Source: Bacteroidota bacterium (GTDB taxonomy: Bacteria; Bacteroidota; Bacteroidia; Chitinophagales; Chitinophagaceae). From it: DNA of 11,280 nt. Positions 1 to 7,285 of this stretch are shown piece by piece. The notes under the pieces were generated by a model. It made no database searches. It was given only the letters and a program-made list of their open reading frames with translations, and had not been told where the DNA came from. The translations under genes and the position numbers were made by a program. Location: positions 1 to 11,280 of the forward strand of contig JAEYVW010000089.1 of NCBI GenBank assembly GCA_023429365.1. Reading direction: 5' to 3'. How positions within the stretch are numbered: position 1 is the first letter of the stretch; each line of letters starts with the position of its first letter.

Positions 1-758
1 TAGTCGACTTCCATTTTCTGCGGCCAGATATTTTCATCCACTCCTTTCTGCCCGCCCCAGTTGCCACCTACGGCGATATTCAGTAATAAATGCATTTTGT
101 TGTCAAAAGGCCAGGCGTCGTAGCCGGTCTGATCGTTGCCAAAATTAAAATAATTGTTACCGTCCACGCCTACTTTCACTGAATCTTTATTCCATTCAAC
201 GCTATACACATGGAAATTTTCAGAACAATCCGGCACATAGATAGTGTCCGTTTTCTGGGTTCCGATCACGTGATTGAACTTTTTACTATGAATTGACCCG
301 TGTACGTACCCGTGGTTAAATCCAACATGTTCCATGATATCGATCTCGCCATCATCAGGCCAGTTGAGGGGTGTTGTGGAGCCCAGCATCCAGATCGCCG
401 GCCAGGTACCCAGGCCTTTGGGAAGCCTGGCTTTTACTTCGATCTTTCCATATTGCCAGTCGCCCTTATTTTTTGTAACCAGGCGTGCAGAAGTATACTT
501 CATGCTATCATGATCTTCGCGACGGGCTTCAATGGTAAGCAGGCCATTTTCTACCCTGGCATTTTCACTGCGTCCCGATGTGTAGAACTGAAGTTCATTA
601 TTACCCCATCCATGCCCTCCCACTTCGGCAGTCCACTTAGTTGAATCTGGCAGTCCGGTATAATTAAACTCATCACTCCAAACCAATTCCCATTTATCTT
701 CCTGCGTGTTGCATGAGAATAAGGCCAGTATAAATAGGAAATAAAATGTCCGCTTCAT
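1..758 (-). CDS. GH16 endo-beta-1,3-glucanase (laminarinase-like) lipoprotein, C-terminus cut by window edge
   Basis: This gene reads leftward from an ATG at 758 and is open to the edge, giving 252 full codons. It starts with a lipoprotein signal, MKRTFYFLFILALFSC, with the lipidated Cys at residue 16. A glycoside hydrolase family 16 domain follows. The catalytic motif GEIDIMEH lies at residues 137-144, with nucleophile E138, assisting D140 and acid/base E143. Flanking motifs also fit the laminarinase branch: NNELQFYT, YTSARL, YGKIEVKARLP and GTWPAIWMLG before the catalytic strand, and NIAVGGNWGG near the end. The last readable residues, QKMEVDY, match the final beta strand of the family, so only about 10 residues are probably missing. 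Family knowledge predicts hydrolysis of internal beta-1,3 bonds of laminarin or beta-1,3-1,4-glucan, at the outer membrane or in the periplasm. Acidic residues after the Cys (QED) could be a weak surface-export signal. It diverges from a susCD pair, suggesting it works with that uptake system. The exact glucan cannot be told from sequence alone. Confidence 0.93.
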   Translation of the reverse strand, partial: MKRTFYFLFILALFSCNTQEDKWELVWSDEFNYTGLPDSTKWTAEVGGHGWGNNELQFYTSGRSENARVENGLLTIEARREDHDSMKYTSARLVTKNKGDWQYGKIEVKARLPKGLGTWPAIWMLGSTTPLNWPDDGEIDIMEHVGFNHGYVHGSIHSKKFNHVIGTQKTDTIYVPDCSENFHVYSVEWNKDSVKVGVDGNNYFNFGNDQTGYDAWPFDNKMHLLLNIAVGGNWGGQKGVDENIWPQKMEVD

Positions 759-995
759 TATATAATAGGTATTGATCGGGTTATAAAATCACTGTTTCCA
801 TAGCAAAAATTAACGTCTCAGTATCATCGCTGCTATCCTGTAAATCTATTACAGGGTGGTACAGGTGTCAAATTTCATGCTTCAGCAATTTTGCCTTGCG
901 TTTCAAACTCAAATTTCGGTTCTTTTTTGTCTCTACCGTAACAATTGTTTGCTAGTGGAACTAAAATTATTATTCATCAAAACCAATTCATGCTT
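759..995. promoter_or_regulatory. Divergent intergenic region between GH16 and susC
   Basis: This 237-bp A/T-rich gap must hold the promoters of two genes pointing away from each other. No perfect TTTG-N19-TANNTTTG promoter is visible. The nearest -7-like matches are CAATTTTG at 886-893 for susC (one mismatch) and TAATTTTTG on the minus strand at 812-804 for GH16 (one extra base in the spacer). Neither has a clear -33 TTTG. Weak promoters of this kind would fit activator-dependent transcription, which is typical of polysaccharide utilisation loci, but that is inference. An inverted repeat lies between the two candidates and is listed separately. Confidence 0.5.
837..865. promoter_or_regulatory. 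Inverted repeat CCTGTAA-N5-TTACAGG plus third half-site; candidate operator
   Basis: The arms at 837-843 and 849-855 are perfect reverse complements of 7 bp around the 5-bp centre ATCTA. A further TACAGG occurs at 860-865, exactly 10 bp (about one helical turn) after the TACAGG at 850-855. The repeat sits between two divergent genes, where a transcription terminator would make little sense, so a dimeric regulator site is the simpler reading. Its centre is about 38 bp from the GH16 -7-like element and about 44 bp from the susC one, so it could serve both. No regulator gene is visible in the window. Confidence 0.4.
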
Positions 996-3900
996 ATGAA
1001 ACGCAGAATTTATTTACTCTGCACAAGCCTCGCTTTATCCATATGGGCTATTGGTCAGGTCCAGGTGAGAGGAACCGTCCAATCTGATGACGGACGGCCG
1101 CTTGAAGGGGCTACAGTTACAATCAAAGGAACTAAGATCGCAACCATCGCAAACAGCGAAGGTGTTTTCGTGATTGAAGTGCCATCGTCCAGTAGTACAC
1201 TGGTGATATCTTCCGTTGGATTTCTTACTTCCGAACAACCTGCCAGCAGCAACATCATGGATATCGTTTTGAAAAAAGATGATCGCCGTCTGTCTGAAGT
1301 GGTTGTTGTGGGTTATGGACAGTCGCAAAAAAGAAACGTAAGCGGATCGATCAGCCGCGTAGTTGGCCGTGAGATAGAAAACCAGCCGGTGCAAAGCTTT
1401 GAATCCGCCTTGCAGGGTAAGGCTCCTGGTGTGGTGATCGAGAACAGTAGTGGTAAAGTAGGGCAGGGTATCAAGATCAGGATAAGGGGTACTTCATCTT
1501 TGTCGGCCAGCAGCCAGCCCTTGTATGTGATCGATGGTATTCCACTTACTACGGCAAGCCAGTCAGATATCAATAATGAACCTACCAATCCACTCATCGA
1601 TATCAACCCAAATGATATTGAGTCGATTGAAATTCTTAAAGACGCATCCGCTTCTGCCATTTATGGGGCACGCGCTACCAATGGTGTGGTGTTGATCACC
1701 ACCAAGAAGGGTACTCGCGGTGGTAAATCCATTGTTGAACTAAATACCAGTTATGGAGTTTCCAATCCAACCATGAAAAGAGGTTTTTTGAATGCCAGAG
1801 AATATGTGATGATGTTGAGGGAAGCGGCTGTCAATGATGGACGTATCGACTATCAAAGAGGTGTTAGCGGATTCCCCACCGAGCAGGATGCTATTGACGC
1901 TTATGTTGCGGACTATGAATCAGTGTTTGATTACTATTCACTGGGAACCGACTGGCGTAATGCAGAAGTGGATGTAAACTATGAAGACCAGGCTTACAAT
2001 AAGAATGCAGGAAATAAGCAAATAGACCTTTCACTGCGCGGTGGAAATGAAAAGACAAGGTTTTTTGCGTCTGCGTTTTACAATGACCAGGAAGCTATCG
2101 TTATTGCCAATCGTTTTCGCCGTTATGGTGGCAGGCTCAATCTTGACCATTCCATCAATGATAAGGTAACGATCGGTTTAAACCTGTCATCCGTTCGTTC
2201 ACAACTCGACCGGGTGACCAATGACAATGCCTTCTCTACGCCGGGTCAGCTGGTCGCGCAGATACCCATCTCGCCTTTGCTGGACCCTGTGACAGGTGAT
2301 TTCAACGAGAATACACTTTATTCAAACGGGTTGCTCGACGCGAAATACAATAGTGATAAACAGGTGACCTATCGTAATATCGGAAATGTATTCGCCAATA
2401 TTTCGATACTTCCGTCTTTGTCATTCCGTTCTGAGTTTGGGGCCGATATCCTTAATATGGCAGAGGAAGCATTTGCCGATAAACGCACGCAGGATGGCCA
2501 GGGCGTGGGTGTGGGTCAATACTTCACTTCACAGAACGTTACATTTAATACCAACAATTATTTTACTTATGCCCCACAGATAAGCGAAAACGTGAAGCTG
2601 ACGGCTTTACTTGGTATGAGTTATCTTCAGAATGATCTCCGCCAGTCAAACCAACAGGCTGAAGCTTATCCCTCACCTGCTGTAAAGAACCTGGCAGGCG
2701 CTACCGATGTCACGTTCGGAAATTCATTAAACGCACGTTATAATTTCCTTTCTTATTTCCTACGTTCAAACGTAACCATTGCAGGTAAATACCTGGTTGG
2801 TGCAAGTGCCCGTATTGATGGGTCATCAAGGTTTGGTCCCGACAATCGTTATGGTGTTTTCCCGGCCGTATCTGCAGGCTGGATTTTGTCGGAAGAAGGC
2901 TTTTTGAATAGTTCAAGTATTGTTAGTTATCTCAAGCTCAGAGGAAGCTGGGGTATTACTGGTAATGCTGAAATCGGGGAGAGCCAGTTTCTCGACCTTT
3001 TCAGTATTTCAAATTATCCCAGCCTGCCTGGATTCATTCCTGTGCAATTGGGCGATCCGAAATTGAAATGGGAAAAAACAACACAGGTCGATATCGGTGT
3101 GGACTTTGGATTGTTCAATAATCGCATCACCGGTGAGATCGACTGGTACAACAAACAAACCAAGGACCTGTTGCTCGCCGTGAATGTGCCTGCTACCAAT
3201 GGTTACTTCGATAATATAAATTTCCTGAACACCATTTTCCAAAACCTCGGAAGTCTTGAAAACAAAGGATTCGAAATCTTGCTGAATAGCCGCAATATCG
3301 AAACCAAAGATTTCAAGTGGTCGACTTCTTTCAATATTGCTTTCAATAAAAACAAGGTAAAAAATATCCAGGGCCAGGTGATCGAGGGAAGTAGTTTCCA
3401 AAGAGCTGTGGAAGGCGAGCCGATCAGTGTATTCTTTATGCCTAAGTACCTCGGTGTTGATCCCGACAACGGTGATGCATTATATCTCGGTGAGGATGAT
3501 AAGCCTACCACCAACTACAATTTTGCCAAAAGAGTGATCGTTGGAGATGCCAATCCGGATTTCACCGGCGGTTTTAATAACACATTCTCCTATAAAGGAT
3601 TTGACCTGAACATATTTTTCACATTTGTTTACGGTAATGAAATCTACAATAATGGGGGGCGTTTCATGTCATCCGGTTTTGGCGGTGGTCTTGATAATCA
3701 AACCACAGAGATCCTGCGCCGCTGGCAAAAACCCGGTGATGTGACTGACATACCAAGAGTGAGCGCGAGTTTCCCGACTGGTCACAGGACATCTTCCCGC
3801 TGGATCTATGATGGATCGTATATCCGTCTGCGCCAGTTGAACATTGGGTATAATTTGCCTTCCGATGTGTTGGGCAGGTTGAAAATTTCTGGCGCCAGGG

Positions 3901-4070
3901 TATATGTTGCCGGCACTAACCTTTGGACAAAAACTGATTATATCAGCGATCCTGAAGTGAATACACTGGGTACGGGACAGACGGGTGTCAGGAATATCTC
4001 TGCCGGAGTTGATTTTTATACAATACCCCAGCCACGCACTTTCACGATTGGGTTAAATGTTAAATTCTAA
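996..4070 (+). CDS. SusC/RagA family TonB-linked outer membrane transporter
   Basis: Taken from the ATG at 996, this is a 1024-residue outer-membrane receptor, a normal length for SusC. That start gives a clean signal peptide, MKRRIYLLCTSLALSIWAIG, with likely SPase I cleavage before Q21. The in-frame ATG at 990 adds only two residues; one at 945 would put a charged, non-signal stretch in front. Domains in order are: a carboxypeptidase-regulatory-like beta-sandwich (about 22-95; VRGTVQSDDGRPLEGATV); a TonB-box region (LSEVVVVGYGQ, about 99-109); a plug domain (about 110-225) with ALQGKAPGV, IRIRGTSSL, PLYVIDGIPL and the SusC signature SIEILKDASASAIYGARATNGV; then a 22-strand-type barrel ending in a terminal Phe (TIGLNVKF). 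No STN domain precedes the sandwich, so FecR/anti-sigma signalling through this protein is unlikely. It would import oligosaccharides, or possibly peptides, across the outer membrane with TonB/ExbBD energy, as a pedal-bin complex with the SusD encoded 78 bp downstream. Confidence 0.95.
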   Translation: MKRRIYLLCTSLALSIWAIGQVQVRGTVQSDDGRPLEGATVTIKGTKIATIANSEGVFVIEVPSSSSTLVISSVGFLTSEQPASSNIMDIVLKKDDRRLSEVVVVGYGQSQKRNVSGSISRVVGREIENQPVQSFESALQGKAPGVVIENSSGKVGQGIKIRIRGTSSLSASSQPLYVIDGIPLTTASQSDINNEPTNPLIDINPNDIESIEILKDASASAIYGARATNGVVLITTKKGTRGGKSIVELNTSYGVSNPTMKRGFLNAREYVMMLREAAVNDGRIDYQRGVSGFPTEQDAIDAYVADYESVFDYYSLGTDWRNAEVDVNYEDQAYNKNAGNKQIDLSLRGGNEKTRFFASAFYNDQEAIVIANRFRRYGGRLNLDHSINDKVTIGLNLSSVRSQLDRVTNDNAFSTPGQLVAQIPISPLLDPVTGDFNENTLYSNGLLDAKYNSDKQVTYRNIGNVFANISILPSLSFRSEFGADILNMAEEAFADKRTQDGQGVGVGQYFTSQNVTFNTNNYFTYAPQISENVKLTALLGMSYLQNDLRQSNQQAEAYPSPAVKNLAGATDVTFGNSLNARYNFLSYFLRSNVTIAGKYLVGASARIDGSSRFGPDNRYGVFPAVSAGWILSEEGFLNSSSIVSYLKLRGSWGITGNAEIGESQFLDLFSISNYPSLPGFIPVQLGDPKLKWEKTTQVDIGVDFGLFNNRITGEIDWYNKQTKDLLLAVNVPATNGYFDNINFLNTIFQNLGSLENKGFEILLNSRNIETKDFKWSTSFNIAFNKNKVKNIQGQVIEGSSFQRAVEGEPISVFFMPKYLGVDPDNGDALYLGEDDKPTTNYNFAKRVIVGDANPDFTGGFNNTFSYKGFDLNIFFTFVYGNEIYNNGGRFMSSGFGGGLDNQTTEILRRWQKPGDVTDIPRVSASFPTGHRTSSRWIYDGSYIRLRQLNIGYNLPSDVLGRLKISGARVYVAGTNLWTKTDYISDPEVNTLGTGQTGVRNISAGVDFYTIPQPRTFTIGLNVKF

Positions 4071-4148
4071 TATACATGAAACGGGAGAGATGGGATTTTG
4101 GAATCTGACCAGTTACGTTACATCCCGGAATAGAAAAAAAATAAAACC

Positions 4149-5519
4149 ATGAAACCAGGAATATCAATTTTAATAGTAGTGTTTGTCGCGGTATTTAGTT
4201 CATGCAATAAAAAGCTGGATGTACCGCCGCAAAATACGCTGACACCTGACCAAATCGGGTCGGCAGATGATATAAAGGCTGTATTGTTTGGTGGGTATGC
4301 GACCCTGCAAAATGCAAACAGCCTGGGTGAGAAATATAATACGTTCGGAGAGTTGCTTGTGCATAACGGCGATCTTGACTGGGCAGGAACTTTTGAAACA
4401 TACACCGACCTGTTTCAAAATTCGCAGGTGAGAACCTCTCCCGAAGTATACCGTGTATGGGCCAACTCTTATCATACAATCAATACCGCCAACCTGGTTT
4501 TAAGTAAACTAGATGTATTGATCGGCGATGAAAAGACCGAGATCGAAGGCGAAGCAAAGTTTTTAAGGGCCATCGCGTACTATTATCTTGTCAACCTGTA
4601 TGCCCAACCTTACTCAAGCGGTAATCCGGCAGCAAATCCGGGTGTACCCCTGATATTGGAACCGGTGACCGGGTATGTTCCCGACAGGGATAAATTACCG
4701 CGTGCCTCTGTGGAAGAGGTATATGCACTGATCGTGTCTGACCTGGAAGATGGGGCTGCTAAAATGCCCGAGGTTGCTGATGATGCGCGGGCTACCCGGT
4801 ACTCGGCACTTGCATTGCTTTCTCGGGTATTTCTTTCGCAATTAAAGTATGCTGAAGCTGCAACGGCTGCTAATGAAGTGATAGAATCAGGTGAATTTTC
4901 ACTTACGGGAACCTATGCCGGTGCTTTTAATAATGCCAGCAATTCCTCCGAAGATATCTTTGCGATTCAGCAAACCAGTCAGAGTAATTCAGGCACCAGT
5001 AATTTTGGAATGACAACCTTCTATTCATCCGATCCCGAGGGTCGTGGTGAAATACAGGTTACGAATGCCCATATCGCTAAATATGAGGCGAACGATAGCA
5101 GGAAGGCCTTTTTCTACCCCGGTAGCAGTATTTCCGGGCAGAACGGGAATATGACAGGCAAGTGGAGAAATCTTTATCGAGCAATCCCGGTGCTTCGTCT
5201 TGCGGAGATGTATTTAACCCGTGCGGAAGCTAACTTTCGGAAAGGCGGTGCTCCTATAGGTCCAAACACACCGCTCGACGATGTTAATATCATTCGTGCA
5301 CGTGTAAACCTTACACCACTTGCATCGATTGCCAACGTAGATGTGATTGTAAAAGAAAGGTATTTGGAACTTGCTTTTGAGGGGGATCGGTTTTTTACTG
5401 TAAAACGACTTCAACTTTCTGTAAACGGGCATCCTTATGATTATGAGAAGCTGGTATTGCCCATTCCTCAGAGAGAAATTGATCTGGGTAATTCATTACC
5501 TCAAAATCCAGGTTATTAA
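4149..5519 (+). CDS. SusD/RagB family nutrient-binding outer membrane lipoprotein
   Basis: This is a 456-residue lipoprotein, slightly short for a family usually near 480-600. The signal peptide ends in a lipobox with Cys19 (VFSSCNKKLD). Recognisable SusD features follow: the N-terminal segment CNKKLDVPPQNTLT, a DIKAVLFGGYATLQ helix, the TPR-like helix AKFLRAIAYYYLVNLYAQPY, the segment LRLAEMYLTRAEANFRKGG, then AFEGDRFFTVKRL and the family-typical C-terminus ending in NPGY. SusD proteins sit on the cell surface as a lid over their SusC partner and hold oligosaccharides. It starts 78 bp after the SusC stop on the same strand, with no terminator seen between, so the two are almost certainly one operon. 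An A-rich tract just before the ATG replaces a Shine-Dalgarno sequence. The ligand is not readable from sequence; the neighbouring GH16 gene suggests a beta-glucan. Confidence 0.95.
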   Translation: MKPGISILIVVFVAVFSSCNKKLDVPPQNTLTPDQIGSADDIKAVLFGGYATLQNANSLGEKYNTFGELLVHNGDLDWAGTFETYTDLFQNSQVRTSPEVYRVWANSYHTINTANLVLSKLDVLIGDEKTEIEGEAKFLRAIAYYYLVNLYAQPYSSGNPAANPGVPLILEPVTGYVPDRDKLPRASVEEVYALIVSDLEDGAAKMPEVADDARATRYSALALLSRVFLSQLKYAEAATAANEVIESGEFSLTGTYAGAFNNASNSSEDIFAIQQTSQSNSGTSNFGMTTFYSSDPEGRGEIQVTNAHIAKYEANDSRKAFFYPGSSISGQNGNMTGKWRNLYRAIPVLRLAEMYLTRAEANFRKGGAPIGPNTPLDDVNIIRARVNLTPLASIANVDVIVKERYLELAFEGDRFFTVKRLQLSVNGHPYDYEKLVLPIPQREIDLGNSLPQNPGY

Positions 5520-5542
5520 AAACGGGACAGGGTTAAATGGTG

Positions 5543-5594
5543 TAAGAAGCAGGTGTAAACTGGTTTCAGTGGTGGACCAGAGGCCTGCTTCTTA
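5543..5594. terminator. Hairpin between convergent genes, possible bidirectional terminator
   Basis: An 11-bp perfect stem pairs TAAGAAGCAGG (5543-5553) with CCTGCTTCTTA (5584-5594). Inside it a second 5-bp stem pairs CTGGT (5560-5564) with ACCAG (5576-5580). It lies 23 bp after the susD stop and 12 bp before the end of the convergent transpeptidase gene, where transcription from both sides should stop. There is no clean U-tract on either strand, so it may be a weak terminator or a 3'-end-stabilising structure. Confidence 0.6.
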
Positions 5595-5606
5595 ACCTTG
5601 TTCTCA

Positions 5607-7193
5607 CTATTTTCCATTGGCAAATAAATGCTCTGCTAATTTTTTATCGTGACCGTATACGTCTTCACGAAAATTCAATTCACCTTTACTGTTCACCCAG
5701 GCCGTGAAATAGCCGATAAACACAGGTATCGTTTCCTTTAATGTTACAAATCTTTCTTTTCCGCTATTCATGGCTTGAGTAATCTTTGCTTCAGTCCAGG
5801 TGGAGTCATTGCGCAATAGGTGTATAGCCAGTTTTTTGGCTTCAGCCAGTCGAATGCAACCATGACTAAAAGCCCTTTTACTTTCATTAAATAAACTTTT
5901 GGACGGGGTGTCGTGTAGGTAGATACTGTAACTGTTGGGAAAAAGAAATTTTACCAGCCCCAGCGAATTACGCGGTCCCGGTTTTTGCCGCACATTACCA
6001 TTATTCCATTCCATATTGTGACGGGCGAGATAGTTTTTATTTCGCTGCATCCCAGGGAGGATCTCATTTTTGATGATACTTTGCGGAACATTCCAATAAG
6101 GGCTAAACACTATGTATTTCATGTCACCGTTAAAAATTACGGTGTTGTGCGCGGTAGACCCCACAACCACGTCCATGCTCCAGGCCAGCTTTCCTTTTTC
6201 AAAGATATGTACCCGGAACTCGGGTATATTGACGAGCAGGTAATCGCCCGCTGGTTCGGCAGGTACCCACCGCATTCGTTCCATATTGATCAATATCTTC
6301 CGGGTATATTCGTGTATCGGCTTGTTAAGTGCCCTGATTAGTGCCGGCCCGGCCACGCCGTCTTCCTTTAACCCGTGTTTTCTCTGAAAAGATCTTAACG
6401 CATCTACGGTTTGTTCATTAAAGATAGCGCTGCTGTCGGCCGTTACAAGATCGCCCAAAAGGTATAGGCGCTGTTTGATATCGACAATAGTGCGTGAAGA
6501 GTCCCCCATTCGGTAAACCTTTTTGTCTGTAACGATAGAATCCCATTTACCGGTTTTTTCTATTTCATAATATTTCAGCAAATGTGTTTTGAGCAGGTTG
6601 TACTGCCGGTTGACCGGCTCATAAGCATCAAGATTGCGGCCTTTGTTTACCAGCATCGAGTCCAGGAAGCTAACCGGGTTTATCTTTTTTTTCGGAATAT
6701 ACCAGTTCAGGTCTTTGGTATCGATACCGCGACCGGAATAAGCTTTGTAAGTGTAGCGCAGGAACTGGTATGTAAGTCCCAGTTCAGTTTCCAGGATCAG
6801 TGGATCGGCAGGTTGAATGGTGGAGTCTGTTTGTAATGAGTCGATCAGTTTATGCAGGCGGGCATCGTACAAAGAACTATCACCTGAGTAACCAATATAA
6901 CTGTTTTGCATTCCCGAGAAAGTGTTTGCATAGTCCGCAATCCCATCGTCGTGAAACCAGGCATACTGGTAATTGCGGCTGTTGTAAAAGCTGCGCATCT
7001 CATTAGCCAGGGTGTCCGGAATAGCATGGCTATGAATATAATTTTCCAGGGCGAGGCTGTCAAAAAATAAATCGCTAAACGAGTTTTTGGTGGTGATGGT
7101 AGTATCGCGTTGCGCCAGGCCGGCGTCGGCTTCATGTTGCCTGCAGGCCGCGATAGACGAACCAAGTAGAATAATGAGGATAAACTTTTTCAT
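5607..7193 (-). CDS. L,D-transpeptidase lipoprotein, YcbB/LdtD type (paralog 1)
   Basis: This 528-residue protein begins with a lipoprotein signal whose lipidated Cys is residue 17 (GSSIAACRQ). The N-terminal half matches the scaffold of YcbB-type enzymes, including IPDTLANEMRSFYNSRNYQYAWF. A PG_binding_1 domain lies at about 232-292 (IKQRLYLLGD, LRSFQRKHGLKEDGVAGP). The YkuD catalytic domain covers about 315-462, starting at LLVNIPEFRVHIF and including VFSPYWNVPQSI. The active-site set is complete: H427 in YLHDTPSK, then S443-H444-G445-C446 followed by IRL, with C446 the nucleophile. The family makes 3-3 (mDap-mDap) peptidoglycan crosslinks or attaches proteins to peptidoglycan. The lipid anchor would put it in the periplasm on a membrane leaflet, unlike E. 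coli LdtD, which has a transmembrane anchor. A paralog lies 92 bp upstream on the same strand. The ATG at 7193 directly precedes the signal peptide. The actual reaction needs biochemical proof. Confidence 0.92.
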   Translation of the reverse strand: MKKFILIILLGSSIAACRQHEADAGLAQRDTTITTKNSFSDLFFDSLALENYIHSHAIPDTLANEMRSFYNSRNYQYAWFHDDGIADYANTFSGMQNSYIGYSGDSSLYDARLHKLIDSLQTDSTIQPADPLILETELGLTYQFLRYTYKAYSGRGIDTKDLNWYIPKKKINPVSFLDSMLVNKGRNLDAYEPVNRQYNLLKTHLLKYYEIEKTGKWDSIVTDKKVYRMGDSSRTIVDIKQRLYLLGDLVTADSSAIFNEQTVDALRSFQRKHGLKEDGVAGPALIRALNKPIHEYTRKILINMERMRWVPAEPAGDYLLVNIPEFRVHIFEKGKLAWSMDVVVGSTAHNTVIFNGDMKYIVFSPYWNVPQSIIKNEILPGMQRNKNYLARHNMEWNNGNVRQKPGPRNSLGLVKFLFPNSYSIYLHDTPSKSLFNESKRAFSHGCIRLAEAKKLAIHLLRNDSTWTEAKITQAMNSGKERFVTLKETIPVFIGYFTAWVNSKGELNFREDVYGHDKKLAEHLFANGK

Positions 7194-7215
7194 GGAAGGC
7201 GTTATCGGTTATCCG

Positions 7216-7223
7216 CAAAAATA
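7216..7223 (-). promoter_or_regulatory. Candidate -7 element (TATTTTTG) for the downstream L,D-transpeptidase gene
   Basis: On the minus strand, 7223 to 7216 reads TATTTTTG, a full match to the Bacteroidota TANNTTTG element. It would give a leader of roughly 15 nt before the ATG at 7193. No TTTG is found at the expected -33 distance, so the promoter may be weak or need an activator. It suggests that paralog 1 can be expressed apart from paralog 2. Confidence 0.4.
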
Positions 7224-7285
7224 TGCAACCTGAGTTTGAAAACTTTCGTCTGCAATCTTTCCGACAACATTCCCAGGCCATTCCC

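Noticed and set aside
300-644. Plus-strand reading frame of 114 codons opposite the GH16 gene
   Set aside because: It is antisense to a clear GH16 catalytic domain, has no recognisable motif and no promoter.
945-995. Longer N-terminus for SusC starting at 945
   Set aside because: It would place a non-signal stretch before an evident signal peptide that begins at 990 or 996.
3009-3401. Minus-strand frame of 130 codons within susC
   Set aside because: It is a shadow of the well-supported SusC barrel sequence, with no domain resemblance.
4071-4148. Possible attenuator hairpin between susC and susD
   Set aside because: Only a 5-bp CGGGA/TCCCG pairing was found, too weak to support a regulatory structure.
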